64,000 nt of DNA, taken from the NCBI GenBank assembly GCA_963712815.1, contig CAVQJL010000012.1:806001-870000 (forward strand), in the 5' to 3' direction. A program made the translations under genes and the position numbers. How positions within the stretch are numbered: position 1 is the stretch's first letter; every line of letters begins with the position of its first letter. The notes under the pieces are model-generated. The model saw nothing but the letters and a program-made list of their open reading frames with translations. It did no database searches and was not told the DNA's origin. The stretch comes from RPQJ01 sp963712815 (GTDB lineage Bacteria; Pseudomonadota; Gammaproteobacteria; Steroidobacterales; Steroidobacteraceae). This document shows, in pieces, positions 49,654-58,829 of the stretch.

Positions 49654-51846
49654 ATGAACCCGAGCAAGACCACGACCATCCTGATGGCTGACGACGATCC
49701 GTCGCACCTGATGCTGACCGAGGCGGCACTGGCCGGCGCCGGCTTCATGGTCCACACGGCAGCGGACGGCGCGGAGGCCGTGGAACGGTTCGCAGAACTG
49801 AATCCCGACTGCGTCGTCCTCGACGTCCAGATGCCGAGGATGACCGGCATCGAAGCCTGCCGCGCCATTCGCCAGCAGGCGGGCAACCGGCTCGTTCCGG
49901 TGCTGATGCTGACGGGACGCAACGACCTGACGGCCATCAGCGACGCCTACGCCTCCGGTGCGAGTGATTTCGCCCAGAAGGGCCTGAATCCGCGGCTGCT
50001 CGTCGAGCGCGTGCGGTTCCTGCTGCGCGACCGGGAACTGCGGGAGGAGCTGCGCTCGAGCCAGTCGAAGCTGCTGCTCGCCCAGCGCATCGCGCGAGTC
50101 GGCCACTGGGAGCTCACGGGCGACGGCCGGACCCGGAACTTCTCGCCGATGGTGGGCGAGCTGCTCGGGCTCGACGCGGCCCGCCTCGATCGATACGAGG
50201 AATTCGTTGCACTCCTCGACCCTGCCGAGCAGGAAACCGTGCGGTCCGCCTTCGTCGCCTGCGCGACCGGGAACGGCGGGTTCGGTCTCGACCATCGCGT
50301 GCGGACCGCGGACGGCTCGACGGCCTGGCTGCACCAGGAGGCCGAGCTCGTCGAGGGCGCGGGAGGCGAGAACGGAGGCGTCGTGATCGTCACGCTGCAG
50401 GACCTGACGCGGCTGCACGCTGCCGAGGAGTCCGTGCGCCGGCTCTCGTACTTCGACGCGGCGACCGGCCTGCCGAACCGCCGCCATTTCTGCGAGGAAG
50501 CGGCACGGGCGCTCGCCGAGGGCGACGGCAGCGTCGCTGCGGCCGTCGTGGCCTTCCGCGTGCACGCCTTCGATCGGATCGCGCAGGCCCAGGGTCGCGA
50601 ATTCGCCGAGCGGCTCATCGCCGAGGCAGGCAGGCGCGCGGAGGAGGAGCTGGGTCGCATCGCCCAGGGCCGGACGATCCTGTGGAGTGCCGGCCAGTCG
50701 CCGGTCTGCCGCACGGCAGAAGGCGAACTGGCCGTGCTGGTGCGCAGTCGCGAGAGCGCTGATCTGTTCGCAACCGTGACCCGCGCGGTGATCGAGTCGC
50801 TGTCGGCGAATGCCCTCCCGGCGGACTCGGGATTCACGCCGGCGATCAGCGCCGGCGTGGCCCTGGCAGGCACGGACGGCACGGACGCCGACCAGCTGCT
50901 CGGCAAGGCCCACGCGGCGGCCGAGACGGCCACCGTGCCGCGCACCTGCACGTTCTTCTCGCCGGTGCCGCAGGCGCGGCTGCGCCGCCGCCTGCAGATC
51001 GAGTCGGCGCTGCGCGCGGCCGTGGGGCGCGGCGAACTGCAGCTTCAGTTCCAGCCTCGCGTTGCCGTGGACACCTTCGAGACGACCTGCGTCGAGTGCG
51101 TCGTGCGCTGGGAACACCCGGAATTCGGCTCGCTGACCCACGACGAGTTCACCGCGATCGCCGACGAGTCGGGCGTCGGCGACGACATCGGCCGCTGGGC
51201 CATCGACGAGGCCTGCCGTCGACTCGCGGCCTGGCGCGGTCACTACGATCGGAAGTTCCTGGTGTCGGTCGGCGTCGGCGGACGCCAGCTGCGCAACCCG
51301 GGCCTCGCGCACACGGTACGCGACGCCGTCGAGAGGCATCGGTTGCCGCCCGCGGCCCTGCAGGTCGAGGTCTCCGAGGCGAGCCTGATCGACGCCCCGG
51401 ACTCCGCGCGCGCCACGCTCGCGGAACTCCACGGCAACGGCGTGCGCATCGGCCTCGTGGATTTCGGCACCGGTCACTCCTCGCTCGGCCACATCCGTCG
51501 CGTGCCGTTCGCCTCGATGAAACTCAACCCGGCGCTGGTCGCCAACCTCTACATCGACCCGTGGACCCAGGGCGTGACCGCCGCGGTGGTCGCAATGGCG
51601 CGCGCGATGAACATCCGGGCCGTGGCCGACCACATCGACGACGCGGCGACGCTCGACATGCTGCGTGCGCTTGGCTGCGACGAGGTCCAGGGCCGTCACG
51701 TCGCGTCGCCCATGAAGGCGCGCGAGTTCGAGCACTGGCTCGAGACCGGTGGCGCCTCGCACCTCGCCCGCGACAGCGCCGCCGAGATCACCCGGGTGCT
51801 GCAGGGCATCGAAATTTCCGATGACGACCTGACCATGACGGGATAG
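49654..51846 (+). CDS. REC-PAS-GGDEF-EAL protein with degenerate output domains
   Basis: A 730-residue protein, 14 bp after the hybrid kinase gene. REC is intact with Asp57 (CVVLDVQMPRMTG). A PAS region (about 145-250) comes next. The GGDEF domain keeps its fold (SYFDAATGLPNRRHF) but the signature is AEGEL at 355-359, so no cyclase activity is expected. In the EAL domain Glu481 stays (ECV for EAL), but the Asn of SVNLS is Gly (SVGVG), DDFG is VDFG and the AEGVE Glu is Asp. Catalysis is unlikely. The protein may bind c-di-GMP or act as a protein-interaction output of the kinase. No membrane segment. Confidence 0.88.
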   Translation: MNPSKTTTILMADDDPSHLMLTEAALAGAGFMVHTAADGAEAVERFAELNPDCVVLDVQMPRMTGIEACRAIRQQAGNRLVPVLMLTGRNDLTAISDAYASGASDFAQKGLNPRLLVERVRFLLRDRELREELRSSQSKLLLAQRIARVGHWELTGDGRTRNFSPMVGELLGLDAARLDRYEEFVALLDPAEQETVRSAFVACATGNGGFGLDHRVRTADGSTAWLHQEAELVEGAGGENGGVVIVTLQDLTRLHAAEESVRRLSYFDAATGLPNRRHFCEEAARALAEGDGSVAAAVVAFRVHAFDRIAQAQGREFAERLIAEAGRRAEEELGRIAQGRTILWSAGQSPVCRTAEGELAVLVRSRESADLFATVTRAVIESLSANALPADSGFTPAISAGVALAGTDGTDADQLLGKAHAAAETATVPRTCTFFSPVPQARLRRRLQIESALRAAVGRGELQLQFQPRVAVDTFETTCVECVVRWEHPEFGSLTHDEFTAIADESGVGDDIGRWAIDEACRRLAAWRGHYDRKFLVSVGVGGRQLRNPGLAHTVRDAVERHRLPPAALQVEVSEASLIDAPDSARATLAELHGNGVRIGLVDFGTGHSSLGHIRRVPFASMKLNPALVANLYIDPWTQGVTAAVVAMARAMNIRAVADHIDDAATLDMLRALGCDEVQGRHVASPMKAREFEHWLETGGASHLARDSAAEITRVLQGIEISDDDLTMTG

Positions 51847-51856
51847 CCTCGGGGGC

Positions 51857-52393
51857 GTGAACTCCCCCGGGCTGCCCGCATCGCTGTTCGTTGCCCGCCT
51901 GGCCGCGCTCGGGCTGCTCACGGTGGGCCCGACGGCTGCCGCGATCGATCCCGGACACGCCAGCGGGTACGTCGAGATCGACGGCGAACGCATCGAGCTG
52001 CGCGAAGCCTTCGCGCACCTGCACCGCAACGCGGAAGGGCTGCTGTCGTTCACGCCGGAGCTACGGATCGTGCTGGCGGATCGCGAGGTGCCGCAATTCT
52101 CGCTGGCAGGGCTCGAGGCGCTGCCCGTGCTCGAGCTGGCACGCACCGGCCAGGTCCGCGGCCTGCTGATCCGGCTCGATCCCGACGAGTCCGGCACCGT
52201 GCAGCTGACGCTGCTGGTTCCGCCGCAGGCCCCCGACGGTTCGCTCGTCACCCTCCACTACGGCAGTCCGAACCACGGGGTCGTCCGGCAGCTGAAACTC
52301 TCTCCGACGCGCGTAGGCGGGACCGTGGCGTGTCCCGCCACCGCGGAACTGACGTGCTCGGTTCAGTTCAGCGCGCCCGTGTTCAACGAGTGA
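51857..52393 (+). CDS. Hypothetical exported protein
   Basis: A 178-residue protein starting at GTG 11 nt after the c-di-GMP-type gene. A signal peptide (about residues 1-28, ending PTAAA) leads to a compact beta-rich domain with GYVEIDGERIELREAFAHLHRN, LRIVLADREVP, and a repeat-like RLDPDESGTVQLTLL. One C-terminal Cys pair (TVACPATAELTCSV) may form a disulphide. No family is recognised. Position between a signalling protein and LrgAB suggests an envelope role, which is only an inference. Confidence 0.65.
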   Translation: MNSPGLPASLFVARLAALGLLTVGPTAAAIDPGHASGYVEIDGERIELREAFAHLHRNAEGLLSFTPELRIVLADREVPQFSLAGLEALPVLELARTGQVRGLLIRLDPDESGTVQLTLLVPPQAPDGSLVTLHYGSPNHGVVRQLKLSPTRVGGTVACPATAELTCSVQFSAPVFNE

Positions 52394-52425
52394 GCGCCGC
52401 CGCGTCGACCTCACGAGGGAAATCC

Positions 52426-52782
52426 ATGCTCGCCGCCCTGACCGTCCTGCTCGTCTACCAGCTCGCGGGCGAAGTCCTCGTCGTCGCGTTGCGCCTGCCG
52501 GTGCCGGGCCCCGTCGTCGGCATGGCCCTGCTGTTCGCCTCGCTGGTCCTGCGCCGCCGCGTGGCGGAGGATCTCGCCGGCACGGCGAACGGCTTGCTGC
52601 GCCACCTGTCGCTGCTGTTCGTGCCGGCCGGCGTCGGCGTGATGGCGCACCTCAGCCGGCTCGCCAGCGAATGGTTGCCGATCACGGTCTCGCTGGTGCT
52701 CAGCACGCTGCTCACCGTCGCCGTGACGGCGCTCGTCATGCGGGCGCTGCTGGCCCGCCGCGCCCCGGATAGCCAACCGTGA
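52426..52782 (+). CDS. LrgA/CidA-family holin-like protein
   Basis: A 118-residue membrane protein with four transmembrane helices, starting at ATG after GAGGGA. Family signatures: YQLAGEVLVVALRLPVPGPVVGMALLF and LLRHLSLLFVPAGVGVMAHL. CidA/LrgA proteins are holin-like and tied to autolysis and carbon-overflow control in Gram-positives; in Gram-negatives they may move small metabolites such as pyruvate. It overlaps the LrgB gene by 4 bp, forming the typical two-gene transporter unit. Confidence 0.92.
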   Translation: MLAALTVLLVYQLAGEVLVVALRLPVPGPVVGMALLFASLVLRRRVAEDLAGTANGLLRHLSLLFVPAGVGVMAHLSRLASEWLPITVSLVLSTLLTVAVTALVMRALLARRAPDSQP

Positions 52783-53507
52783 CTCCGCCGCTCGCCGAGC
52801 TCTGGGTGTACCTGTCGGCCACGCCCCTGCTGTTCCTGACGCTCACCCTCGTGGTCTACCAGGGCGCGTACTGGATCTACCGGCGCGCGGGCTTTCACCC
52901 GCTGCTGAACCCCGTTGCGATCTCGGTCGCGGTGCTGGTGGCCCTGCTCCAGCTGACCGGGACGCCGTACGAGACGTACTTCGGCGGCGCGCAGTTCGTG
53001 CACTTCCTGCTCGGCCCGGCCACCGTGGCCCTGGCGGTGCCGCTGCATGCGCAGCTCGGCAAGCTCAAACGCGCACTCTGGCCGATCGCCGGGGCGCTGC
53101 TGGCGGGCGCCGTGACCGCGCTCGTGTCCGCGGTGGGCATCGCGTGGGCCCTGGGCGCGAGCGACCTTACCCTGCTGTCGATCGCGCCGAAGTCCGTGAC
53201 GACCCCGATCGCCATGGGGGTCGTCGAGCGTCTCGGCGGCCTGCCCTCGCTGACGGCCGTTCTGGTCGTGTGTACCGGGATCATCGGCGCCGTCGGCGCG
53301 AAGTACGTGCTCGACGCGCTGCGCATTACCGACCCCAGCGTGCGAGGCTTCGCGCTCGGCACGGCCGCGCACGGTATCGGCACCGCGCGCGCGTTCCAGG
53401 AAAGCGAGGAAGCGGGCGCATTCTCGGGGCTTGCCATGGGGCTCTGCGGCCTCGTCACGGCGGTGATCTTCCCGCTCGGCGTGTGGCTCGTGCGCGCGCT
53501 TTCCTGA
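52779..53507 (+). CDS. LrgB/CidB-family protein
   Basis: A 242-residue membrane protein with about six or seven helices. It starts at GTG within a GTGA overlap of the LrgA stop. Motifs: RAGFHPLLNPVAISVAVLVALLQLTG, FGGAQFVHFLLGPATVALAVPL, SIAPKSVTTPIAMGV and RGFALGTAAHGIGTARAFQESEEAG. All are hallmarks of LrgB. With LrgA it forms a transport or holin-like pair. Gene order after the hybrid kinase and c-di-GMP-type protein may place it under that system, which is inference. Confidence 0.93.
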   Translation: MTPPLAELWVYLSATPLLFLTLTLVVYQGAYWIYRRAGFHPLLNPVAISVAVLVALLQLTGTPYETYFGGAQFVHFLLGPATVALAVPLHAQLGKLKRALWPIAGALLAGAVTALVSAVGIAWALGASDLTLLSIAPKSVTTPIAMGVVERLGGLPSLTAVLVVCTGIIGAVGAKYVLDALRITDPSVRGFALGTAAHGIGTARAFQESEEAGAFSGLAMGLCGLVTAVIFPLGVWLVRALS

Positions 53508-53578
53508 AGCCGGGGACTGCGACCACGAGGCGACATACCGGCTTGGTATGATCGGCGAAACCGAGCAGCAAGCACCCG

Positions 53579-55900
53579 ATGTCACTCATTTCCCGTATTT
53601 TCGGAAAATCACCTCCCGCGACCGACAGCGCGACCGACAGTCGGACCGACGTTCCCGTCGAGCCGCCGCCGCGGCCCGATCCGGAGGCTCGAATGCGGGA
53701 GGAGGACGCGAGCTTGTCGCAGTCCCTCGAGACCGGCGACATGGCCGCGGTCGGCCGCTGGGTGCTCGAGGGCAGCTCGACCCGCATCCGCCAGGCGGCA
53801 GCGCAGCACATCACGGATCCGGAGCAGCTGCGCGAGCTGATCCGGGCAACCCGCCACGGGAACGACAAGACCGTCCATCGCATCCTCACCGACAAGCGGG
53901 ATGAACTGCTGGCGGCGGCCCGCCGGCTGGAGCGGCAGCAGGAGGAGGTCGATGCTGCCGCGACCGCCATCGCGCGCCACGCCGCCCTGCCCTGCGACGC
54001 TTCGTATGCAGATGTCCTCGATCAGCTCGAGGCGCGCTGGCGCAAGCTCGAACAGCATGCGGCCGCGGAGGTCCGGGCCGAGGTCGCCCGGCAGCTCCGG
54101 CGTTCGCGCGAGGCCGTGGAGAGTCATCGCCAGGCGCTCGAGGCCGAGGCGGAGCAGCAGCGACGGGCGGCCCTGGCTGCGGAGGAGGTGCGGCACCAGC
54201 GGGAACTCGAGGCGCAGGCCGCCGCAGCGGCGGCTGCCGAGCAGGCGCGCACGCTCGACGCCGAGCGCCAGGCGGAGCGCGAGGCACTGCGGGCCGCGCG
54301 GGCCGCGGAGGAAGCCGAGGTACGTCACCTGCTGGGACTCCTCCGCCAGGCGCAGACCGCGCTCGAGCGCGGCGGGACGGCACGCGCTGCCCGCCTGCGC
54401 GAAGCCATCGCGGAAAAGCTGCCCAATGCGCCGGCCTTGCCCGAGTGGTATGCACGCCAGGTCCAGCAGGTCGACGAGCGGCTCGACGAACTGAAGGACT
54501 GGAAGACCTTCAGGGTGGTACCCAAGCGGGCGGAGTTGATCGAGCGGATGCAGTCGCTGGTCGGGGCCGGGATGTCGCCGGAAGAGCTCGCCCGGCAGAT
54601 CCGCCGGCTGCGGGACGAGTGGCGGACATTGCACCGTGGTGCGGGCGAGGACCCTACGCCGGAATGGCAACTGTTCAACGAGGCCGCGGAGCGCGCCTAC
54701 GAGCCCTGCCGCGAGCACTTCGCCCGGCAGGCCGAGGTGCGCCAGCAGAACCAGGCGCGGCGCGAGGAACTGCTGGAGCGCCTCGCGGCCTTCGCGGCGC
54801 AGCAGTCCGGCGAGCAGCCGGACTGGTCCCTGATCCGGCAGGTGATCTTCGAAGCGCGCGCCGAGTGGCAGCAGTACGCGCCGGTGGACCAGGCGGTCGT
54901 GAAGCCGCTGCAGGCGCGTTTCCACGCGCTGCTGCACGACCTGCAGGCGAGGCTCGCTGCAGAGTACGCCCGCAACGTGCAGGCGAAGCGCGACATCATC
55001 GCCCGCGCCGGAGAGCTCGCGACGCTCGAGGACACGCGCCAGGCCATCGAGGAAGCGAAGAGCCTGCAGCGCAGCTGGAAGTCCGTCGGCCCCGTGCCGC
55101 GGGCCCAGGACAACGCGCTCTGGGAGGCGTTCCGGCGCAACTGCGACGCAGTGTTCGAACGCAGCTCGCAAGCGTGGGCGGCGCACGGCGCGGCCCTCGA
55201 GGCCAGCCAGGCCCGCGCCAGCGGCCTGTGCGAGGAGCTCGAGCGCATCGCCGGGCTGGCCGGCGAGCCGCTCGTGTCCGCGGTCAAGCAGGTGGACGAG
55301 TTGCACGCCGAGTTCGACGCCCTCGAGTTGCCGCGCGCGTCGGCACGTGCCCTGGGCCAGCGATTCCGGCAGGCTGCCGACCGCTACGCCCAGGCCATGC
55401 GGCGACACCGCGAGGAGGCCGCGCGCCGCAGCTGGACCGACCTGTTCGACGCTGCCGCGCGGGTGCGTGCGTATGCGCTCGCAACGGTGCTCGACCGGTC
55501 GCCGGACGAACGCGAGGCCCTGCGGGCATCCGCCACGGCTGCGATGGCCGAACTCGAGCACGCTCCCAAGGGGATGCGTGCCGCCCTCGCGCAGCAGGTC
55601 GAGGAAATCGCCACCGGCAATGTCGGCGCCGACCTCGCCGCGAACGAGGCGGCACTGCGGCTGCTGTGCGTACGCGCAGAACTGCTCACGGACGCGCCAA
55701 CGCCTGAGGAAGACCTGCCGTTGCGGCGCGAGTACCAGATGCAGCGCCTCGTCGCGTCCATGGGGCGCGGCGAACGCCCGGCGCCGTCGGACCTCGACGA
55801 CCTCGCGAGCGCGTGGATCGCGGTGGGCCCCGTGGAGACGGCCTTGCACGATGCGCTGTTCGCCCGGTTCGAGCGCTGCCGCCACGGCAGCACTCGCTGA
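53579..55900 (+). CDS. DUF349 coiled-coil protein
   Basis: A 773-residue, highly charged cytoplasmic protein. After a short Pro-rich N-terminus and an HEAT-like SSTRIRQAAAQHI segment, a long coiled coil (about residues 120-260) is rich in Glu, Arg and Ala. At least three DUF349 units follow, each with a W-x(3-9)-P-type core: EEWRTLHRG-like DEWRTLHRGAGEDPTPEWQLF, ARAEWQQYAPVDQAVVKPL and LQRSWKSVGPVPRAQDNALW. The function of these proteins is not well known. Antisense frames of 758 residues exist but are composition artefacts. Confidence 0.9.
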   Translation: MSLISRIFGKSPPATDSATDSRTDVPVEPPPRPDPEARMREEDASLSQSLETGDMAAVGRWVLEGSSTRIRQAAAQHITDPEQLRELIRATRHGNDKTVHRILTDKRDELLAAARRLERQQEEVDAAATAIARHAALPCDASYADVLDQLEARWRKLEQHAAAEVRAEVARQLRRSREAVESHRQALEAEAEQQRRAALAAEEVRHQRELEAQAAAAAAAEQARTLDAERQAEREALRAARAAEEAEVRHLLGLLRQAQTALERGGTARAARLREAIAEKLPNAPALPEWYARQVQQVDERLDELKDWKTFRVVPKRAELIERMQSLVGAGMSPEELARQIRRLRDEWRTLHRGAGEDPTPEWQLFNEAAERAYEPCREHFARQAEVRQQNQARREELLERLAAFAAQQSGEQPDWSLIRQVIFEARAEWQQYAPVDQAVVKPLQARFHALLHDLQARLAAEYARNVQAKRDIIARAGELATLEDTRQAIEEAKSLQRSWKSVGPVPRAQDNALWEAFRRNCDAVFERSSQAWAAHGAALEASQARASGLCEELERIAGLAGEPLVSAVKQVDELHAEFDALELPRASARALGQRFRQAADRYAQAMRRHREEAARRSWTDLFDAAARVRAYALATVLDRSPDEREALRASATAAMAELEHAPKGMRAALAQQVEEIATGNVGADLAANEAALRLLCVRAELLTDAPTPEEDLPLRREYQMQRLVASMGRGERPAPSDLDDLASAWIAVGPVETALHDALFARFERCRHGSTR

Positions 55901-55938
55901 AGACCGCCCGCGGTTCGCGACGCCTGGGGGAGCCCGTC

Positions 55939-56538
55939 ATGATCACCCTGTTCCACCACCCGAAGAGCCGCTCGACGCGCTTCATCTTCCTGCTCGAGGA
56001 ACTCGAAGCGCCCTACCGCCTGCAGCGCGTCACGATGCGCCGGTCGGACGGCACCGGTGCCGTCGATCCCGCGAACCCCCATCCGCACGGCAAGGTGCCG
56101 GCAATCTCAGACGGCGACGTTGTGGTGTTCGAGTCGCCGGCGATCGCGCTGTACCTGACGGATCGCTTTCCGGGAAAGCGCCTGGGACCCCTGGCGGGTG
56201 ATCCGGCACGCGGCGCTTACCTCTCGTGGCTGAGCTACTACACGGGCGGGCTGGAGCCCGCGTTCATGTCCCGGTTCATGAACACGCAGGTCCCGCGCGG
56301 CACCGCGGGCTGGGTTCCTCTGGAGGAAGCCATGGCCACGGTGGCCGGGCTCCTGTCCCGGGGACCCTACATCCTCGGCGAGCAATTCAGCGCGGCCGAC
56401 GTGCTCTACGGCACGACCTTCGCCATGTTCGGCCCGAGCCCGCTCATGCCGAAATCCACGGTCGTTGATGGCTACGTGCAGCGGATCGTCACCCGTCCCG
56501 CGTTCGCACGTGCGCAGGCGCTGGACGGCGGCGAGTGA
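55939..56538 (+). CDS. Glutathione S-transferase family protein
   Basis: A 199-residue cytosolic GST. The N-terminal thioredoxin-like domain is MITLFHHPKSRSTRFIFLLEELEAPY with HGKVPAISDGDVVVFESPAIALYLTD, the cis-Pro and Glu-Ser glutathione contacts. The helical C-domain runs from about residue 85 with GPYILGEQFSAADVLYGTTF, the N-capping motif. GGGGGAG precedes the ATG. It may detoxify electrophiles or serve as a thiol reductase; Ser at 11 fits a Ser/Cys-type rather than a Tyr-type enzyme. Confidence 0.9.
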   Translation: MITLFHHPKSRSTRFIFLLEELEAPYRLQRVTMRRSDGTGAVDPANPHPHGKVPAISDGDVVVFESPAIALYLTDRFPGKRLGPLAGDPARGAYLSWLSYYTGGLEPAFMSRFMNTQVPRGTAGWVPLEEAMATVAGLLSRGPYILGEQFSAADVLYGTTFAMFGPSPLMPKSTVVDGYVQRIVTRPAFARAQALDGGE

Positions 56539-56645
56539 GCGCTCGCTGAACGCCCCGGCGCCGATCTCATCCGCAGGGCAAGGCGCCGGGCACGGGCACT
56601 CCAGAGCGCCTGTTATGATCGGCCAAACGATAGGGAGAGGTCATC

Positions 56646-57080
56646 ATGAACGCGACAACCAGCAAGGTCCCGCGCCACTTGTGGATCGTGGGCGTGCTCA
56701 CGCTGCTGTGGAATGCCGTGGGCGCCTTCGACTACGCCGCCACGCAGTTCCGCATGGAGGCGTACATGAGCCAGTTCACGCCCGAACAGCTCGAGTACTT
56801 CTACGGCTTTCCCGCCTGGGCCGTCGCCTCCTGGGCGATCGCGGTGTGGAGCTCGCTGCTCGGTTCCCTGAGCCTGCTGCTGCGCAAGGACTGGGCCGTG
56901 TGGCTGTTCGGGCTCGCCCTCGCCGGCATGGCGCTCACCTTCATCTACAACTTCCTGCTGTCCGACGGCCTCTCGATGCTGGGCACGGGGGGCGCCATCT
57001 TCACGGCCGTCATCTGGGCCATCGCGATCTTCCTGTTCATCTACGCGCGGGCCATGGCGAAGCGCGGCGTGCTGCGCTGA
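56646..57080 (+). CDS. Hypothetical four-helix membrane protein
   Basis: A 144-residue inner-membrane protein with four predicted helices: HLWIVGVLTLLWNAVGAFDY, FPAWAVASWAIAVWSSLLGSLSLLL, WAVWLFGLALAGMALTFIYNFLL and AIFTAVIWAIAIFLFIYARAM. A conserved-looking loop, FRMEAYMSQFTPEQLEYF, joins helices one and two. Similar proteins are common and unnamed in Proteobacteria, sometimes labelled as putative sugar transporter without proof. It starts after a GGGAGAGG tract and is convergent with the EamA gene. Confidence 0.78.
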   Translation: MNATTSKVPRHLWIVGVLTLLWNAVGAFDYAATQFRMEAYMSQFTPEQLEYFYGFPAWAVASWAIAVWSSLLGSLSLLLRKDWAVWLFGLALAGMALTFIYNFLLSDGLSMLGTGGAIFTAVIWAIAIFLFIYARAMAKRGVLR

Positions 57081-57102
57081 GGCGCAGGGTCACTTCCACC
57101 GT

Positions 57103-57984
57103 TCACTGGCCCCTGCGCAGCATCAGCACGTTGCCGGCGACGGCCAGCGCCGCGCCGACAAGCGTCAGCCCGTCGGGACGGAAAGCCTCGAAGGCCATCG
57201 AGACGATCAGCGCCAGCAGTGGCGTCATGACGCCGATGGTCCCGGCGGGACCGGGGCCGATGCGCTCCTGCAGCGTCAGGAAGCAGGCGAACGTGAGCAC
57301 CGACCCGGCGAGCGCGAGGTAGAGGAGCGACAGCCACCACGAGGCCACCGCCGGCAGCGCAAAGCTCTGGCCCTGCAACATCGCCACGAGGACGCACACG
57401 GCTGCACCGTAGAGCATGCCGAAGCCGAGCGCCGGCCAGAACGGCAGTCCGCGCGACCGGTTGCGGCTGGCCGCGAGGGCGCCCACCGCCGAGAGCAGCA
57501 CCGCGCCCACCGTGAAGAGCGCGCCGAGCCCGGCGTCCTGGTCGCCCGCCGCCCTGCCGAACTCGCGCCAGAACATCAGAGCGACGCCCGCGAGCCCGAG
57601 CAGGCCGCCGGCAACGAATCGCGACCCGACGCGCTGGCCGAAGAGCGCGTGGGCACCGAGCCCGGTGACCAGCGGCGAGGCGGAGTACCCCACCGCCACG
57701 AGGCCCGACACGATGTGCTTCTCGGCGTGGTACACGCAGATGTACGAGACGCCGTACAGGAAGACGCCCTGCAGTGCGAACAGCACGTGGTCGCGCAGCG
57801 CGAAGCGGAGGCCGATGCCCCGCACGGCGCACATTGCCAGCACGACGCTGCCTGCGAGCCCGAAGCGCAACGCCACGCCGACCTCCGGCGCCGTGTGCCC
57901 GAGCTGGAACGTGATCGCGTACCACGTCGTGCCCCACGTGAGCACGCAGATCGCGAACAGCTGCCAGTTGCGGAGACGGTGCAT
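57103..57984 (-). CDS. EamA-family (DMT) transporter
   Basis: A 293-residue permease with ten helices. It begins MHRLRNWQLFAICVLTWGTTWYAITFQLGHTAPEV, a frequent N-terminus of DMT exporters, and has GYSASPLVTGLGAHALFGQRV and GVMTPLLALIVSMAFEAFRPDG at the ends of the two EamA repeats. The substrate is unknown, with amino acids or related metabolites likely. It is convergent with the four-helix membrane protein and divergent from the DUF2799 gene. It is not close in sequence to the 11465 EamA gene. Confidence 0.88.
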   Translation of the reverse strand: MHRLRNWQLFAICVLTWGTTWYAITFQLGHTAPEVGVALRFGLAGSVVLAMCAVRGIGLRFALRDHVLFALQGVFLYGVSYICVYHAEKHIVSGLVAVGYSASPLVTGLGAHALFGQRVGSRFVAGGLLGLAGVALMFWREFGRAAGDQDAGLGALFTVGAVLLSAVGALAASRNRSRGLPFWPALGFGMLYGAAVCVLVAMLQGQSFALPAVASWWLSLLYLALAGSVLTFACFLTLQERIGPGPAGTIGVMTPLLALIVSMAFEAFRPDGLTLVGAALAVAGNVLMLRRGQ

Positions 57985-58170
57985 GGGCGCAGGGGCGTCC
58001 GTCGGGGACCGTGGCGGGCGGCGCAGTCTAGCCGTACCGCGGGTCGGCCGGGACCGTATTCTGTGCTGTGACCTCGATCACGTCCCGACACCCCGCGTTT
58101 GCTCCGGGCGTCCCTGTCAGCGCAATGTCATTGGCGCCGACTCTGCCGCCGCTGCGGCCCGGGAGACGCC

Positions 58171-58794
58171 ATGCGAACGATCGCCTGCCTCGTGACGGTG
58201 ACCACCCTGCTGATGACGGGCTGCTCGACCTCGATGACCAGGGACGAGTGCCGCACGGTGGACTGGCGCACCGTCGGCTACGAGGACGGCGTCGCCGGCC
58301 GCCCCGGCGACCGCATCGCCCGCCACCGCAAGGACTGCGCTGAGCACGGCGTCACGCCCGATCTCGACGCCTACCTCGCGGGACGCGCCGCGGGCCTGCG
58401 CGAGTACTGCCAGCCGAACAACGGCTATCGCGCCGGCGTCACGGGCGCGACCTACTACGACACCTGCCCGGCCGATCTCGCCCCGGCCTTCCTCGCCGCC
58501 TACGAGTCGGGACGCGAGCTGTACGTGCGCGAGCGACGGGTCGCGGACGCCGACCGCGCGATCGAATCCCGCCGCGCCGAGATCGCCCGGCTCGAAAGCT
58601 CGATCGCCAGCCGCGCGTTCGTACTCGCAAACAACTCCGCCACGCCGGAGGAACGGACGCAGGCGGTGCTCGACACCCGCCAGCACGCCGAGCGCATCGG
58701 CCGGCTCAAGTCCGAAATCGGCGCGCTCGAGCAGGAGCGGACGCGATACGCGCAGGAGCTGGAAGCGTATCGGAGCACGGTGGCGGCGCGGTAG
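58171..58794 (+). CDS. DUF2799 lipoprotein
   Basis: A 207-residue lipoprotein. MRTIACLVTVTTLLMTGC gives lipobox MTGC (Cys18). The mature chain has DUF2799 features: CRTVDWRTVGYEDGVAGRPGDRIARHRKDCAEHGV, YLAGRAAGLREYCQPNNGYRAG, and TCPADLAPAFLAAYESGRELY with regularly placed Cys. A coiled coil covers about residues 125-200 (IESRRAEIARLESSIASR ... LKSEIGALEQERTRYAQEL). Function unknown. GGGAG lies just before the ATG. Confidence 0.88.
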   Translation: MRTIACLVTVTTLLMTGCSTSMTRDECRTVDWRTVGYEDGVAGRPGDRIARHRKDCAEHGVTPDLDAYLAGRAAGLREYCQPNNGYRAGVTGATYYDTCPADLAPAFLAAYESGRELYVRERRVADADRAIESRRAEIARLESSIASRAFVLANNSATPEERTQAVLDTRQHAERIGRLKSEIGALEQERTRYAQELEAYRSTVAAR

Positions 58795-58829
58795 CTCGAC
58801 GGGCCCTCCGGCCTGCGGCGACGCCGCAC

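Noticed and set aside
53609..55885. A 758-residue minus-strand frame opposite the DUF349 gene
   Set aside because: It is Arg/Leu-rich with no recognised domain, and the plus-strand protein has conserved DUF349 units.
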